From Chionoecetes opilio (lineage: Eukaryota > Arthropoda > Malacostraca > Decapoda > Majidae), in NCBI GenBank assembly GCA_016584305.1, contig JACEEZ010003813.1, positions 1 through 64,000 of the forward strand: a stretch of DNA of 64,000 bases, written 5' to 3'. The notes beneath the pieces were generated by a model, which worked only from the letters and a program-made list of their open reading frames with translations, made no database searches and was not told the DNA's origin. Shown here one piece after another: positions 53,388 to 64,000 of the stretch (the first letter of the stretch is position 1; each line of letters begins with the position of its first letter). The position numbers were made by a program, and so were the translations under genes.

Positions 53388-56300
53388 CTTCAGTTCAGTT
53401 CAGTTCAGCTTGTTTGGTCGGCGAGTAGGCCTTTTTCAAGGACTCCCTGACGTGTTTCTTCTTGCTGTCTGGGCTTTAATTAGTTGTCTTCTCTTATTCT
53501 ATCTTATAGTTCTTTCTTTTTCTGTCTTCTTATTTCTTGGTAATCCAAAAATTGTTGATTTGTTCATTTGTTGATTCTTCAAACAGTCCCCTCTCCAAAA
53601 CAAATACTCCCCACTATATTCATCTTCCTCCTCTAAGTAAGGTTGTTGTAGCCTCACACTTGCCTTTCTTTCATTATTGTAGGCTGGGCACCATAACAGA
53701 AAATGTTTTAAGTCCTACTTTCTGCCCCACACAAATCACATGTTATTTCTTCTTCCAGAACCTCCTTCTGTCATTAGTTGTAGGTTGTTTGTCCTGCACT
53801 TAAACAGAAGTTTGAAGCTGGTCAATTTACTGTATACTTTCTTCTTGGCCATACCTTTCTTTCTCAATTTCTATATATTTTCAAACTTGTTTTTATCATT
53901 TTCATTTCATCACCCATTCTCTTGTGTCCAACTCTCTCATTTTTTGTTTTATACTCTCCTTTGTCTCACACCTACACCCTGGTCATGACTCCAGTCTTTC
54001 TCAGATTTCCAGTAAAGCTTGCATCCATTTATTTTGTTCTTTTCTCAATTCAACTATCCTCTCCTATCATTTCACTAGGTCATTCCCGTCTACTAATAAA
54101 CCTCAAGTACTTCCACTGTCCCTCCCTTATTCTATTCCTATCACTGGACGCTCACTTCCCCTAGGAGTTGCGCCCCCTTGTGTGGTGTATTGCTGTGTGT
54201 ATGCCTGTGTATATGCCTGGTATGCCTGTGTGGATGTCTGGGTGTATGCCTGTGTGTATGCCTGTGTGTTGCCTGTGCCCCAAAGATTGGACGGGACACC
54301 CATTTTCAATTCTCGTAATTATCCATTTCCTCTTTGTTAAATGGTATCACATTAACCCCTCATATAGTATGATGGTAATGCCACACTTTTCCAGTACGTT
54401 TCGCCTTATGTAGAATTTTAGAACAACTTTTTGCAATGACACTATACGGCATATTTGCCATTTTATTGCTTATAAGAATTTCTTCTTTGTTTATTTTGAA
54501 ACAATTCTTCTATGGCATTTATGGTTATCCCTAAAATTTCATTCTATCTCTCACATTATATTTCCAAAACTTTTGAGAGGCTTACTTTTACAATTGAAAA
54601 TAATGATGTGGGGGGGGGGTACTTTATTTTTATTCATTTCCAACCATACTCCTTAACCTATTCCTCTAAACAGTGTACTACCTGTCTGCATCCTAATAAC
54701 ATGTATTTGCTACAGTAACATCCCGTCGTCTGTAAAGAAAAGTGCTGGATGCTAAAACAATTCGTCCTTAAACCCGTTGCCTAGTTCATTCTATCCTGGA
54801 TAATCCTGAGGTCACTATTTTTTAAACAGAGTTGTTGAAGCGTACACCCTTGCCTAATTCCATTGTACATTTATCTTACTTCTTTTACTGATCAGAATTC
54901 TACCTTGTCTTGTGTCCTATATATACGTTTGAAATTGAATCAATAACTTAGGGTTAATCTTATATTGCATTAATAATTCTATCATTTTTCCTATCTAATA
55001 CTGTCATAAGCTTTTGCAAAGTCCACTTGAAATGACTACTAGTGGTTTCTTTAGTTATAGGACTCGCTATACAATATCTTAATATGAATAAATTAGTTTC
55101 TATTCTACTGCCTCCTGTGAATCCTGCCGGGTGCTTTCCTAATTCTTTTCCTAATATGATTCCTCCCCGACTTTTCTAATTACAGCCATCATCAATTTAT
55201 ACCAACATTAGTTAGTCGCTATTGATCTTAATTCCTAACTTTGGCTTGCTAACCGTTGTATCATTACTGTCCTTGACTACCTCCATCTCCTGGCACATTC
55301 CCTGTCTTAACACTGTTTTCATACCTTTTTCTAAAACACTGTCATCAATGTCTTACTCTTTTGAGAATTCTTATTAAGGATTCTGGCTTTATTTCACTGT
55401 TCGCATGTGTTTTGTTCTTATCTCTTTAACACTTCATCACTTGTCTCATTGATCTGTTCCTCTTCCAAGTATATACATTCCCCTGTACTTTCTGCCCTTG
55501 CCATGTGTCCTCTACTCTATTGCCTACAACGGTCTCTGTGTATTTCCCTTCCATTTCTATTCCACGCAACTCTTTGGGGTAAACGTAATTGCCTGGTCCC
55601 GTCTATGTCCTGCTTTACTTTACCGTATTCCCTTATATATTACTCTTTCTTCTCTGCGTTCACACATTGTGTCTATTCATTATCATATTTCTTGTATATT
55701 GTACTCCAATAGTCTTTGACTTCCTCCTCTGCCTTCCTCTTGCTCCAACTCTACGCAATCCTCCCCATATAACCTTAGTGACCACTCTTTCCCTTTATCT
55801 TTTCTCCTTTAATATTGTGAATATATCCCACAGCTTTTTCCTTCCATCTTTACTTTCCTGGATTTCTCTGTTAAATTTCATCTTAGTGTTTATAGATTTC
55901 CTCCTTAGTTGTTATTTGCACGTTTATTTCTGTGTATATATCTTCCTTCCACTTCTCTTCCTCTCTTACTTTGTGCAATTCTTTCCTATTTCTATTTAGC
56001 CTTCTCTCTCTTTATCCCCTTCCTATTTCATCATTCATCCATATAGCTTCTGATCCATCACCATTTTTCTTCTCGTTTCATTCATATGTACATTTTAATA
56101 CTTTTTCGCTGTTTCTTTAATTATCCACTCTAACTTTCTAAACTTCATTCTCCTTCCCTACACTTGTGACTAAAAATTTTCCTAAAACACTCCAATGATT
56201 TTATATCTGTCCTGTAGTATTTTTCACTATCCACTCTTTTTCCTTGTACTCTTTCCTTTCTTCTTTAACCTTATTTACTATTTCTATCAACTATTGGTCT

Positions 56301-56700
56301 GATAAGTCAAATTTGCTTTCTCCTCGGCTAGTCATCATTCGGTTGGAATCTCTTATAAAATTATCCGTAACCAAAGCAAAGTCTATACACTCTTTTGTCT
56401 TCTTACACCATGGTGTTGTACTCTCCCTTACATTTTTCATCATCATTAGCATTATTAAGGAGTGATTCCATCTCATTTGTAGAACTTTTCACCATGTGTT
56501 CACACACGTTTTCCTTAAAGCCAACAGGCATTAAAGTCCCCAGTTATCATGAGTGGTTGGGTGTTAACTTAACAAGACATTAACCAAATACATAAAAGTA
56601 CTGATGGAGCTCCTCAGAGACATAGACATTGAAAAGTTTCACTGTGTCTGGCACTGAGAAAAGGTAGCTTTGAAGGCCACTTGTCAATATAATCTGCCTA
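53388..56700 (-). pseudogene. Non-LTR retrotransposon (Jockey/CR1-type), unit A
   Basis: Reading down from 56700: LFNVYVSEELH, the endonuclease motif MITGDFNAC (about 56528-56545), a long degraded linker, RT remnants at about 55300-54880, an FTDD-like catalytic site (FADD in unit B), IRxGQWKYLRY-type C-terminal blocks near 54130, and a C-rich terminal segment near 53750. The 3' end at 53388 is a (TGAAC)n tail. Frame broken throughout by stops and shifts. Cannot be active. Confidence 0.8.
54176..54275 (-). repeat. 12-bp minisatellite inside the LINE ORF, unit A
   Basis: Degenerate copies of GTGTGTATGCCT; on the LINE strand they encode AYTQ repeats. Confidence 0.9.
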
Positions 56701-57473
56701 CAACTGAAAACTGGACCAAGACAGGTGTTTGTTATTCAGGATGAAGCAATGATGTCTGTACAGGTAATCTTTGCAGTTCATTATTGGTGTGTAGGTTTCG
56801 GTAGGTAGATAAACTTCCTAGGTTGATGGAAATAGTTGTAACATATCACAACACTTCCAGGTTTAATTAAGACTTAAGAATGAGTAATGCATGAGGAAAA
56901 TGTTGCTATTAAACAAATAAAAGAATTCAAGAAACAAAACCATAATACAACAGAAAACAATAAATGGACCTTCCACAAACCTTTTCCACACTGCAATGCC
57001 TCTCCTCTTTGACCTGTGTGCAGAAATATAGAGGAAAAGTTAAGAGACAATCAGCACAGCGACGTAAAATACTAGGACCCTGCTAGTTAGCTAAGGGTAA
57101 AATATTGGTTTAAATTGGGGATTTCAAAGTACACACAGAGTGGAAAAAGTATCTACTATGATGAGTTAAGTTAACGTGATGTTTTTATAGTGCCATATTA
57201 AAAAATTTAGTTATACGAAATGTTATTGCTTATAATTGGATATAGGCTGCACAACACTATAGGTTACATGAAGTTATAATGCAATAAAATCTATATTGAC
57301 ACTCAAGATCATACAGAACACATGAGATTAGCGTTATAACACATCCATACTCCTAGACAAATAATTATATAAAATGGACAATATAAAACCCTCATAAAAT
57401 ACTTAGAGAAACACAGTTAGTTCATAGTTACTACTATGAATACAACACCAAACGGTTACAATTTCCAGGTTGA
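56701..57473. other. Putative intron, no feature
   Basis: AT-rich; 5' end of the LINE lies near the left edge. Nothing else recognised. Confidence 0.35.
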
Positions 57474-57641
57474 CACCGAATTCACTTTGGTGGACAAAAA
57501 CAATTTTTTTCTGGTGAGTTTTGACGTCGAAAACAATAGTCTAGATAGCAATTTTTTATTTTTTTAGTGATTGCGGAAAAAAAAGATTGACAACAATTGA
57601 CCTAACACAGAACCTAATATCTAAACCTTACCTAATAGGAG

Positions 57642-57677
<36 letters not shown>

Positions 57678-57777
57678 AGTTTAGTGATTTGCGACAGAAA
57701 ATACGATTAGCACAGATTGATTTCAAAACACATCAAAATCATCAGAAAATGGTTTCGTACACCAAAGGAATTCGGTG
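57474..57777. repeat. MITE M1, copy 2
   Basis: Ends CACCGAATTCACTTTGGTGG and complement; core has CCTAA/TTAGG-like motifs and a poly-A run. Confidence 0.85.
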
Positions 57778-57879
57778 TCAAACTGGAATAATTACAAATG
57801 TATAAATAGGACATCAAACATGACTTAGGAAAACCACATGATATACCACAGCAAACAACACGGTATAATCCAGGATGAA

Positions 57880-58239
57880 CACCGAATTCACTATGGTGAC
57901 GCCTATTTTTTGGTGAGTTTTCATGTTGTTTTGAATTAATTGGTTAGCGTTTCTGTCGCATTATTTTTTTCTTTTTTTGTTTGTTTTGTTAGGTAGATAA
58001 AAGTAAATTTTGTTTTTTTGTGTGTTTTTTAGTTACTAAGGTTGGTATAGATATAGGTAGGTAGGTATAAGTAGGAAGGTAAATGCTAGGTTAGCTCAAT
58101 TTTTTTTTTTTTTTTTTTTTTTTTTGTAAAAAAAAAAAAAAAAAAAACATTATTTGCGAAAGAAACGTTACCAGATTAACTCAAAAACAATAAAACTCAC
58201 CAGAAAAACATTGTTTCGTCCACCAAAGGAGTTCGGTTG
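57880..58239. repeat. MITE M1, copy 3
   Basis: Same ends as copy 2, 102 bp away. GGTAGGTAGGTATAAGTAGG core plus poly-T and poly-A runs. Confidence 0.85.
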
Positions 58240-59694
58240 TTCATCTATGAAAATTTATGGAAAAGTATGGACCCTAAATATATGGAAACAAACTAACATT
58301 ACCATGAATACCCAGCAAATAATTACGGGACTAGGGTGTCATAGCAAGTTTTGGAGGATCAGTTCTTCAGAGCAATGCCGACATTCTTTTGGTCACAATA
58401 GGGGGTTGCTGGAGCCCTGTCTGATTGCACGAAGACGCAGGTGCCACTCTTGCAGGCTGACTTGCAACACTAGGGAGCTCATGCCGAGTAAGATAGGAGA
58501 AATGGCGACCAACACAACCATGCTGCAATTATGATCTCCATGTTGTAAGATTGTATGATGAGGGAAAAATTGGTCACAAAATAGGGGGTATTATTGAATG
58601 GGCTCAGTCGTTCAGGTGGTCAGGAGCTTTAAAAAGGAGGCGGAATAAATTCCATGGATGGGGATGAAGGGGAAGTATAGGCTTATAGTGTTAAGAACAA
58701 AGGAATTACACGTGTAGGTCTCGCGGCCTGCTTGTAGGATTATTATGTTAGTATGCTCTGATGGCACCATGGACTACACAGGGAGTAGTATCACACAGTC
58801 TCCTTCCCGAGTCACATCACGTCCTGTGATTGTAATCAGTTATTCTTTCCTGTTTTATCACAGTCACTGGGCGAGGGGCGACACACAACCCCACTTACTG
58901 TCAAATTATTCAACTAATAAACTCTGCGAATGCTGTATGCCAAAACAGTTGTGTGGGGCGCTACAAAGAGTCAAGTGGGTGGAGACAAATACTGTTGAGT
59001 ACTGTGAAATAGGGAAAATTGTGTACGTTTACTAGCGCGCTGGGTGTTCTTTACCTACCGTAGGGCCACCACTATTTGTTATAGTAACCCCACTACATAC
59101 CCTCAGCTAGCAAGCCTGTACATGCTTTAACCAGTAACTCTTGTATCGCTGTCCGGTAGTTAATCTATCTAATTATTGCCGTCTGGGCTATAAGAACGAT
59201 GGTAATGATGTAATCATGTATTGCGTATATGTGTGTATGTTGGGTGGCGAGCGAGGCAGTGTGTGTGTGGAGGATGCCTGGTAAGAACGACTTTGGAGGG
59301 GGCCGGAGTGAGAGAGGGTGGGGAGGTCAAGGGGCGCGCCGACGCGAGGAAGAGAACAAGTGGGGAGGTCGCCTGTGAGGAGAGATTGGGTAACGCACGG
59401 ATCTGGGAAGGAATGCTCGAAACTTCCCTGTAAGGGGACAATTCACGAGTGTTGGCTACAATAACCTTACGAGGGGGGTAGAGGGAGAGCTCGTTACCGA
59501 GCAGTCATCGTAAGGGATCGGTGGCCTCTGGGTGGGGAATATAGGGGATATTCTTAGGGATAGGGTGGGAAAATTCTGCTAAACCAATCACAGAGCAGCG
59601 CCCCTCCATGACGCGGATTTATCTAAGCCAATCATCATGCTCTAAGCTGTCAGGGGCCCGATAATAAATTTAAGAGACTCAAATGCCGCTGTAT
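58240..59694. other. No gene supported
   Basis: Contains a reverse fragment of repeat D (58690-58745), a 96-codon unassigned frame (58745-59035), and CCAAT motifs near 59582 and 59626 without a supported gene start. Confidence 0.35.
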
Positions 59695-59886
59695 GCTAAA
59701 TCGGCCCTCTTTCGAGAAATCTCCCGCGGACGCTTATTGAACCTAAAGAACATCTACAAACATTAACACAAAACCTATCATAAACCTTACCTACCTAAAA
59801 CAGACATAAAATATAACCTAACCTAAAACAACTATGTTTGCCGGGTGAGCTAAGATTGGCTGATTTCCGAAATAGGGCGATTTAGC
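59695..59886. repeat. Small TIR MITE
   Basis: Left GCTAAATCGGCCCTCTTTCG and the complement of the right end, GCTAAATCGCCCTATTTCGG, are inverted. Core has CCTAACCTAAAAC. 192 bp. Confidence 0.75.
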
Positions 59887-59905
59887 TCACTTTCGCCAGG
59901 AGGGG

Positions 59906-59937
<32 letters not shown>

Positions 59938-60840
59938 CAAATTTTTTGTTATGAGAATACATAGCTGCCCAACATTAGCCTTTCAGTAATATTCTCCCAC
60001 CGATTTAAAACAGAGACGTACCAAGGGTAACCTTGATGCGTATTCATAGGTTCGAGTATCGGATTCGTGCCCGGAAAATAGTATTATAGACACTGCTGGG
60101 CCAGCGCATAAGTATCTGCCTCCTATTAAAGCTCTCTAATGACTCCGCACTAAATACCTGTTTACTGAGTCCATTCCAATCATTTACAACCCTATTTGTG
60201 AACCAGTTTTTCCCGATTTCTTTTTTAAATCTACGCTTTTCCAGCTTGAATCCGTTACTTCTTGTTCTACCCTGGTTACTAGCCGTAAGAACTTTTCCTA
60301 CCTCGCCTTAATTATATCCCTTTATCCACTTAAATATTGTAGTTTATGGATATTGTAGTTTATGGATATTGTAGTTTATGGATATTGTAGTTTATGGATA
60401 TTGTAGTTTTCAGATTATGTTTTTACAAATGTGGTGCTTTGTTTGTCCCTCTGTTGGTGCACCTGAGTTACAGTTAGTGTTGGTGGTCTGCCAGGCATTG
60501 AGGCTTGGTACACACCCAAGGCAGTGCCTTACAAAGGTTAAATTAATTTAAAAACGTTTTACAATAAAGAAAAATGAGATATCATAAACTAAATATATTG
60601 GTATCTTTCACTGTGAGATGAAATGAACCCTATTGAAAATAATTTATGAACCCTATTGAAAAACTATTACCCTATTGAAATTGAAATTAAATTAAATGAA
60701 ATTAACCCTATTCTACATTCTGCAAAGAATAAATTCCATTCAAATCCCTGACATTGCCTGTGATGCAATGCTACACAGGTTCACACGTGGTTACACAAAA
60801 CTACAACATATAGCTACATCTTAGAATTTGAGTTTCTTAA

Positions 60841-61046
60841 CCCCTTGAGACCCAGAACGTAATTTCCAATGTAATTAAGCTACCATTAGACAATTTTTAG
60901 TGAATATAAGAAATATTTTATAGCAATGACCTGTTTAGTATCCTTGTCCACTAACTAGTTTGGTATATTTAGTTAGTTTTTGTAATTTTATGGCTATCAA
61001 CAGACAATTTTTTTTATAGCATAGGAAAGATTTTGGCGTGAAGGGG
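60841..61046. repeat. TTAA-flanked MITE, copy 4, intact
   Basis: TTAA at 60837-60840 and 61047-61050. Ends CCCCTTGAGACCC and GGCGTGAAGGGG. 206 bp. TTAA duplication and CCC ends fit a piggyBac-derived MITE. Confidence 0.82.
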
Positions 61047-61130
61047 TTAAATCATAATATAGTAAAGGTAAAACTAAATCAAAAACTGTTATAGCTGAAA
61101 CCAAAGGTATTTCTAATGTTGCAAACTCAC

Positions 61131-61343
61131 TGATTCTGAAGCCCGCTGGAATCCTGAAAAGGTAGGAAGCCCCCTGGCCACTATCAGACTGAACGGTGAG
61201 CTTGATATTCATGGAGTCGTTCCCAAACTTGGTCTTCATGTGGCAGTCATACATGAGGGTGCCGTCCACACGCTCAAAGAGGGCAAACTCACGGCAGGAG
61301 TCCATACTTTGAGTGCCGATGAATGTATACTGAAACTTGAGCT
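61131..61343 (-). CDS. IL-17-receptor-like gene, ectodomain exon 2 (unit B)
   Basis: Minus-strand exon of 213 bases, acceptor TTGTATTCTCTGCAG, donor AGAATCA|GTGAGT, fully open. It reads LKFQYTFIGTQSMDSCREFA, LFERVDGTLMYDCHMKTKFG, NDSMNIKLTVQSDSGQGASY, LFRIPAGFRI. Two cysteines and alternating strands suggest a beta-sandwich ectodomain. The first codon is split after one base and completes with the G left by exon 61948-62088 to give Glu. The last A joins AT of exon 50719-50908 to give Asn. These matches across three exons argue for one gene. Confidence 0.68.
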
Positions 61344-61491
61344 CTGCAGAGAATACAAGGAATATTCACAAAGCTTGTTTCATCATGTTCGAGGGCAATG
61401 ATCTACATTCACACAGGTTAGTCCACAATAAAATTTCAATCTATGCGAAAAGTCATCACACATCACACAACAAAAATTATATGTGTACGTA

Positions 61492-61703
61492 GGGGAGAGC
61501 GGGGCAGGTTGCATCGAGGGTAGGTTGCATCATTGCCTCTAACTCGCATTAACTTTTTTTATTATTATTATTGTTGTAGTTGTAGTAGTAGTAGTTTATT
61601 GTAGTAGTAGTAGTATTAGTATTAAGACGATGTACGTGTGATAACATGCGAGTTAGAGGCAATGATGCAACCTACCCTCGATGCAACCTGCCCCGCTCTC
61701 CCC
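61492..61703. repeat. MITE M3, copy 3, TA-flanked
   Basis: TA at 61490-61491 and 61704-61705. Ends GGGGAGAGCGGGGCAGGTTG and complement, ~65-bp arms, (GTA)n core at 61575-61620. TA duplication suits a Tc1/mariner- or pogo-derived MITE. Confidence 0.88.
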
Positions 61704-61947
61704 TACATCTAATAAAAAAAAATCTATAGCTATACGACTGACAATCTCTAATGTCTTGTTATGTGGAAGGCTTCATGAGCAATCTTTGATGTGAAAAACA
61801 GTAGCAATAGATTAAGAACATAAGAACATAAGAAAATAAGCAAGCTACAAGGGGCCATTAGACCTGCACGTGGTAGTTCCTGTGTTAAAATCTGCATACT
61901 TTGAATGAATGAAGTGTAAAAACATATAATTTGTAGCCCTAATTCAC

Positions 61948-62088
61948 CTTTCCATGGTCGGGGAGGGAGTGTCAGGTTGACCAATGCCTCTGATTCCCAA
62001 CTGCCATTGTGGTGGTACAAACGAAGGTCAACCAGGGACTCGCTTGGGGCTGTGATGAGGCTTGGCTTGATACCACCACATTCCCTAT
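61948..62088 (-). CDS. IL-17-receptor-like gene, ectodomain exon 1 (unit B)
   Basis: Minus-strand exon of 141 bases, acceptor GATTGTTGCAG, donor GGAAAG|GTGAATT, open, phase 1 at both ends. It reads RECGGIKPSLITAPSESLVD, LRLYHHNGSWESEALVNLTL, PPRPWK, with two N-glycosylation sites (NGS, NLT) and a VNLTLPP strand reminiscent of a fibronectin-type fold. It joins in frame to exon 61131-61343. The signal-peptide exon must lie beyond the window's right edge. Confidence 0.65.
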
Positions 62089-62451
62089 CTGCAACAATCA
62101 TAAGATCATAAGACCATAAGAACATGAGAAAATAAGCCAGATACCTCCTGATTTTTTTTTTTTTTTTTTTTTTTACATTTGTGCCTAGGATTAGTATGTT
62201 TAGATATAGTACACGCTGTAAAGGTGTCAATTTAGTCTCCCCCCCAAACCCCCGCATTCCCACGTCCCCCAGGTTTGTTAGGGTAGAGGGAAGGGGGCAT
62301 CTCTCCCCCACTTAATTATTACGTTTTAAGGTATCTGAAGGAACCTATGAAGGTCTTGAGGGGAAAAAAACCAGTAATAAGGGCGAAAGGACTTTAGAGT
62401 GTTACTGTCCTGGCGACGTTAGTGTTATCTACGGTAGAGAGTCAGGAACAC

Positions 62452-64000
62452 TTCAGTTCAGTTCAGTTCAGTTGTTGGTCGGGAGTCAGGCCTTTTTCAA
62501 AGGCACTCCCTGACGTGTTCTTCTTGCTGTCGGTCTTTAATTAGTGTCTTCTCTATTCTATCTTATTAGTTTCTTTCTTTTTACTTCTTTTATTTTCTCT
62601 GGTCATACCAAAAACTGTTGATTGTTCTTTTTGCTTCTTCCACATTCCCCTCTCCAAACAAATACTCCCCCACTATATCTTTCCTCCTCTAAGTAAGGTT
62701 GTTGTAGCACTCACACTTTTCTTTCTTTCATTATTGTAGGCTGGGCACCATAACAGAAAATTTTAAGTCCTCCTTTTCTGCCACACAAATCACATTTATT
62801 TCTTCTTCCCAGAACCTCCTTCTGTCATTTAGTTGTAGGTTTTTGTCCTGCACTTCAAACAAGCAGTTCTGAAGCTTGGTCATTACTGTATACTTCTTCT
62901 TGGCCTCCCTTCTCTTTTCTCCATTTTCTAATATTTCAAACTTGTTTTTTCATTCATTTCATTCACCCATTTCTTGTGTCCAACTCTTCTCATTTTTTTT
63001 TATACTCTCCTTTGTCTCACACCTCACACCCTGGTCATGACTCCAGTCTTCTCAGATCTTCAGTAAAGCTTGCATCCATTTATTTTGTCTTTTCTCAATC
63101 ATCTCCTCTCCTATCCTTTTCACTAGGTCATTCCCGTCTACTAATACATACCTCAAGTACTTCCACTGTCCCTCCCTTATTCTATTCCTAACACTGGACG
63201 CTCCCACTTCCCCTAGGAGTGCTGCCCCCTGTGTGTATGCCTGTGTGTATGCCTGTGTATATGCCTGTGTGTATGCCTGTGTGTATGCCTGTGTGTATGC
63301 CTGTGTGTATGCCTGTGTGTATGCCTGTGCCCCAAAGATTTGACGGTACACCCCATTTTCAATTCTCTGTAATTTATCCATTTCCTGCTTTGTTAAATTT
63401 ATCACATTAACCCCATATAGTATTGATGGTAATGCCACACTTTTCCAGTACGTTTTGCTTATTAGAATTTTAGAACAACTTTTTGCAATGACACTATACG
63501 TCATATTTGCCATTTTTCTTGCCTTATTAAGCATTTCTTCTTTTTGTATTTTGAAACAATTCTTCTTGTCATTTATGGTTATCCCTAAATATTTCATTCT
63601 ATCTCTAACATTTATATTTCCCAACTTTTCAGCTTATCTTTTACATTGAAAATAATGATGTTACTTTTATTTTTATTCATTTCCAATCCATACTCCTTAC
63701 CTATTTCCTCTAACCTATGTACTACCTGTTCTGCCTCCTCTATACTATGTATTTGCTAGTAACATCCCGTCGTCTGCAAAGAAAAGTGCTGGTATGCTAA
63801 ACAATTCGTCCTTAAACCCCTTGCCTAGTTCTTCTAGTTCCTGGATAATCCTGAAGGTCACTATTTTAAACAGAGTTGTTGAAGCCGTACACCCTTGCCT
63901 AATTCCACTTGTTACATTTATCTCTACTTCTTTACCTGATCCTAATTCTACCTTGGTCTTGTTCCTATATATACGTTTGCAATGAATTCAATAATCTTAG
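62452..64000 (-). pseudogene. Non-LTR retrotransposon (Jockey/CR1-type), unit B, 5' end outside window
   Basis: From the right edge down: an RT catalytic box ALFFADDGMLLA (about 63765-63800) is intact, then KYLGITINDKKNCFKIQKEE, KTYWKSVALPSILYGVNV, MDKLQRIENGVYRQIFGA, the AYTQ repeat, VGASSVRNRIREGQWKYLRY and a C-terminal segment with DRRRFWEEEINVICVAEKED (a Cys block typical of LINE C-termini). The stretch 63052-63624 is open for 190 codons. The 3' tail is (TGAAC)n at 62452-62475. Better preserved than unit A, but frameshifts remain after 63052. Confidence 0.82.
63226..63329 (-). repeat. 12-bp minisatellite inside the LINE ORF, unit B
   Basis: Eight to nine near-perfect copies of GTGTGTATGCCT, in frame, encoding consecutive AYTQ on the LINE strand between FGAQ and GAALLGEV. 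Confidence 0.95.

Larger units (their letters stand above)
51036..60113. repeat. Tandem segmental duplication, unit A (~9.08 kb)
   Basis: 51036 onwards matches 60114 onwards in order and orientation: repeat D part, 17-bp tandem (51266-51320/60330-60410), TTAA MITE, two exons, MITE M3, LINE. Unit A ends exactly where unit B begins, so this is a head-to-tail duplication. Unit A has many more small indels. Confidence 0.85.
60114..64000. repeat. Tandem segmental duplication, unit B (runs off window)
   Basis: Second copy of the unit that starts at 51036, cleaner in sequence, cut by the window edge after 3.9 kb. Confidence 0.85.

Noticed and set aside
54127..54309. AYTQ-repeat protein as a separate gene
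   Set aside because: It is the minisatellite within the LINE ORF, not an independent gene.
61748..62311. 187-codon minus-strand frame as one protein with membrane helices
   Set aside because: Its hydrophobic LLIFLCSY parts are antisense repeat D; only 61948-62088 is splice-bounded coding sequence.

Overview
This is a repeat-dense, intron-rich stretch of an arthropod nuclear genome, most likely a decapod crustacean. The evidence is the arthropod-type TTAGG motif inside several elements, many copies of a repeat I associate with decapods (an AAGAACATAAG...AAGGAAGCTACAAGAGGCC consensus), tRNA-derived SINEs, and pogo/Tigger, Tc1, hAT and non-LTR elements in layers. I see no prokaryotic gene layout, no rRNA, no CRISPR and no canonical standalone tRNA. 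Most long open frames are antisense shadows or low-complexity repeats.

Region by region. 1-11 kb: an internally deleted Tigger/pogo element inserted with a TA duplication into a reverse transcriptase fragment; a decayed non-LTR retrotransposon (minus strand, 3.4-5.1 kb); a 60-bp minisatellite; further TA-flanked and foldback elements; and at 10.0-11.1 kb a frameshifted copy of a widespread but uncharacterised invertebrate ORF. 11.6-15.6 kb: a non-autonomous LTR retrotransposon inserted in a Tc1-like transposase with a perfect CAAT duplication. 15.6-25.6 kb: foldback and TIR elements, including a hAT element with 8-bp duplication and a near-perfect ~315-bp hairpin. 25.6-35.3 kb: large inverted and direct repeats around a 1.2-kb, 20-bp-unit minisatellite, in sequence whose homopolymer texture suggests poor base calling. 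35.3-42.3 kb: possible exons of an unrecognised plus-strand gene, one resembling GPCR transmembrane helix 6.

45.9-62.1 kb is the best host-gene signal. Six minus-strand exons have consensus splice sites and largely compatible phases. The 3' pair (46997-47153 and 45904-46121) looks like the start of an intracellular SEFIR domain, and the upstream four look like a cysteine-containing ectodomain, so I read it as an interleukin-17-receptor-like gene, incomplete at its 5' end and possibly its 3' end. Its introns are packed with minisatellites, TTAA-flanked MITEs and the decapod-type repeat. The two most 5' exons lie in a ~9.08-kb unit (51036-60113) that begins again at 60114 and runs off the window. 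The pair is phase 1-1, so a true duplication would keep frame, but the copy at 52-53 kb carries indels and a lost donor GT, so an assembly artefact must also be considered. Each duplication unit carries a minus-strand non-LTR retrotransposon whose ORF contains an in-frame 12-bp minisatellite.
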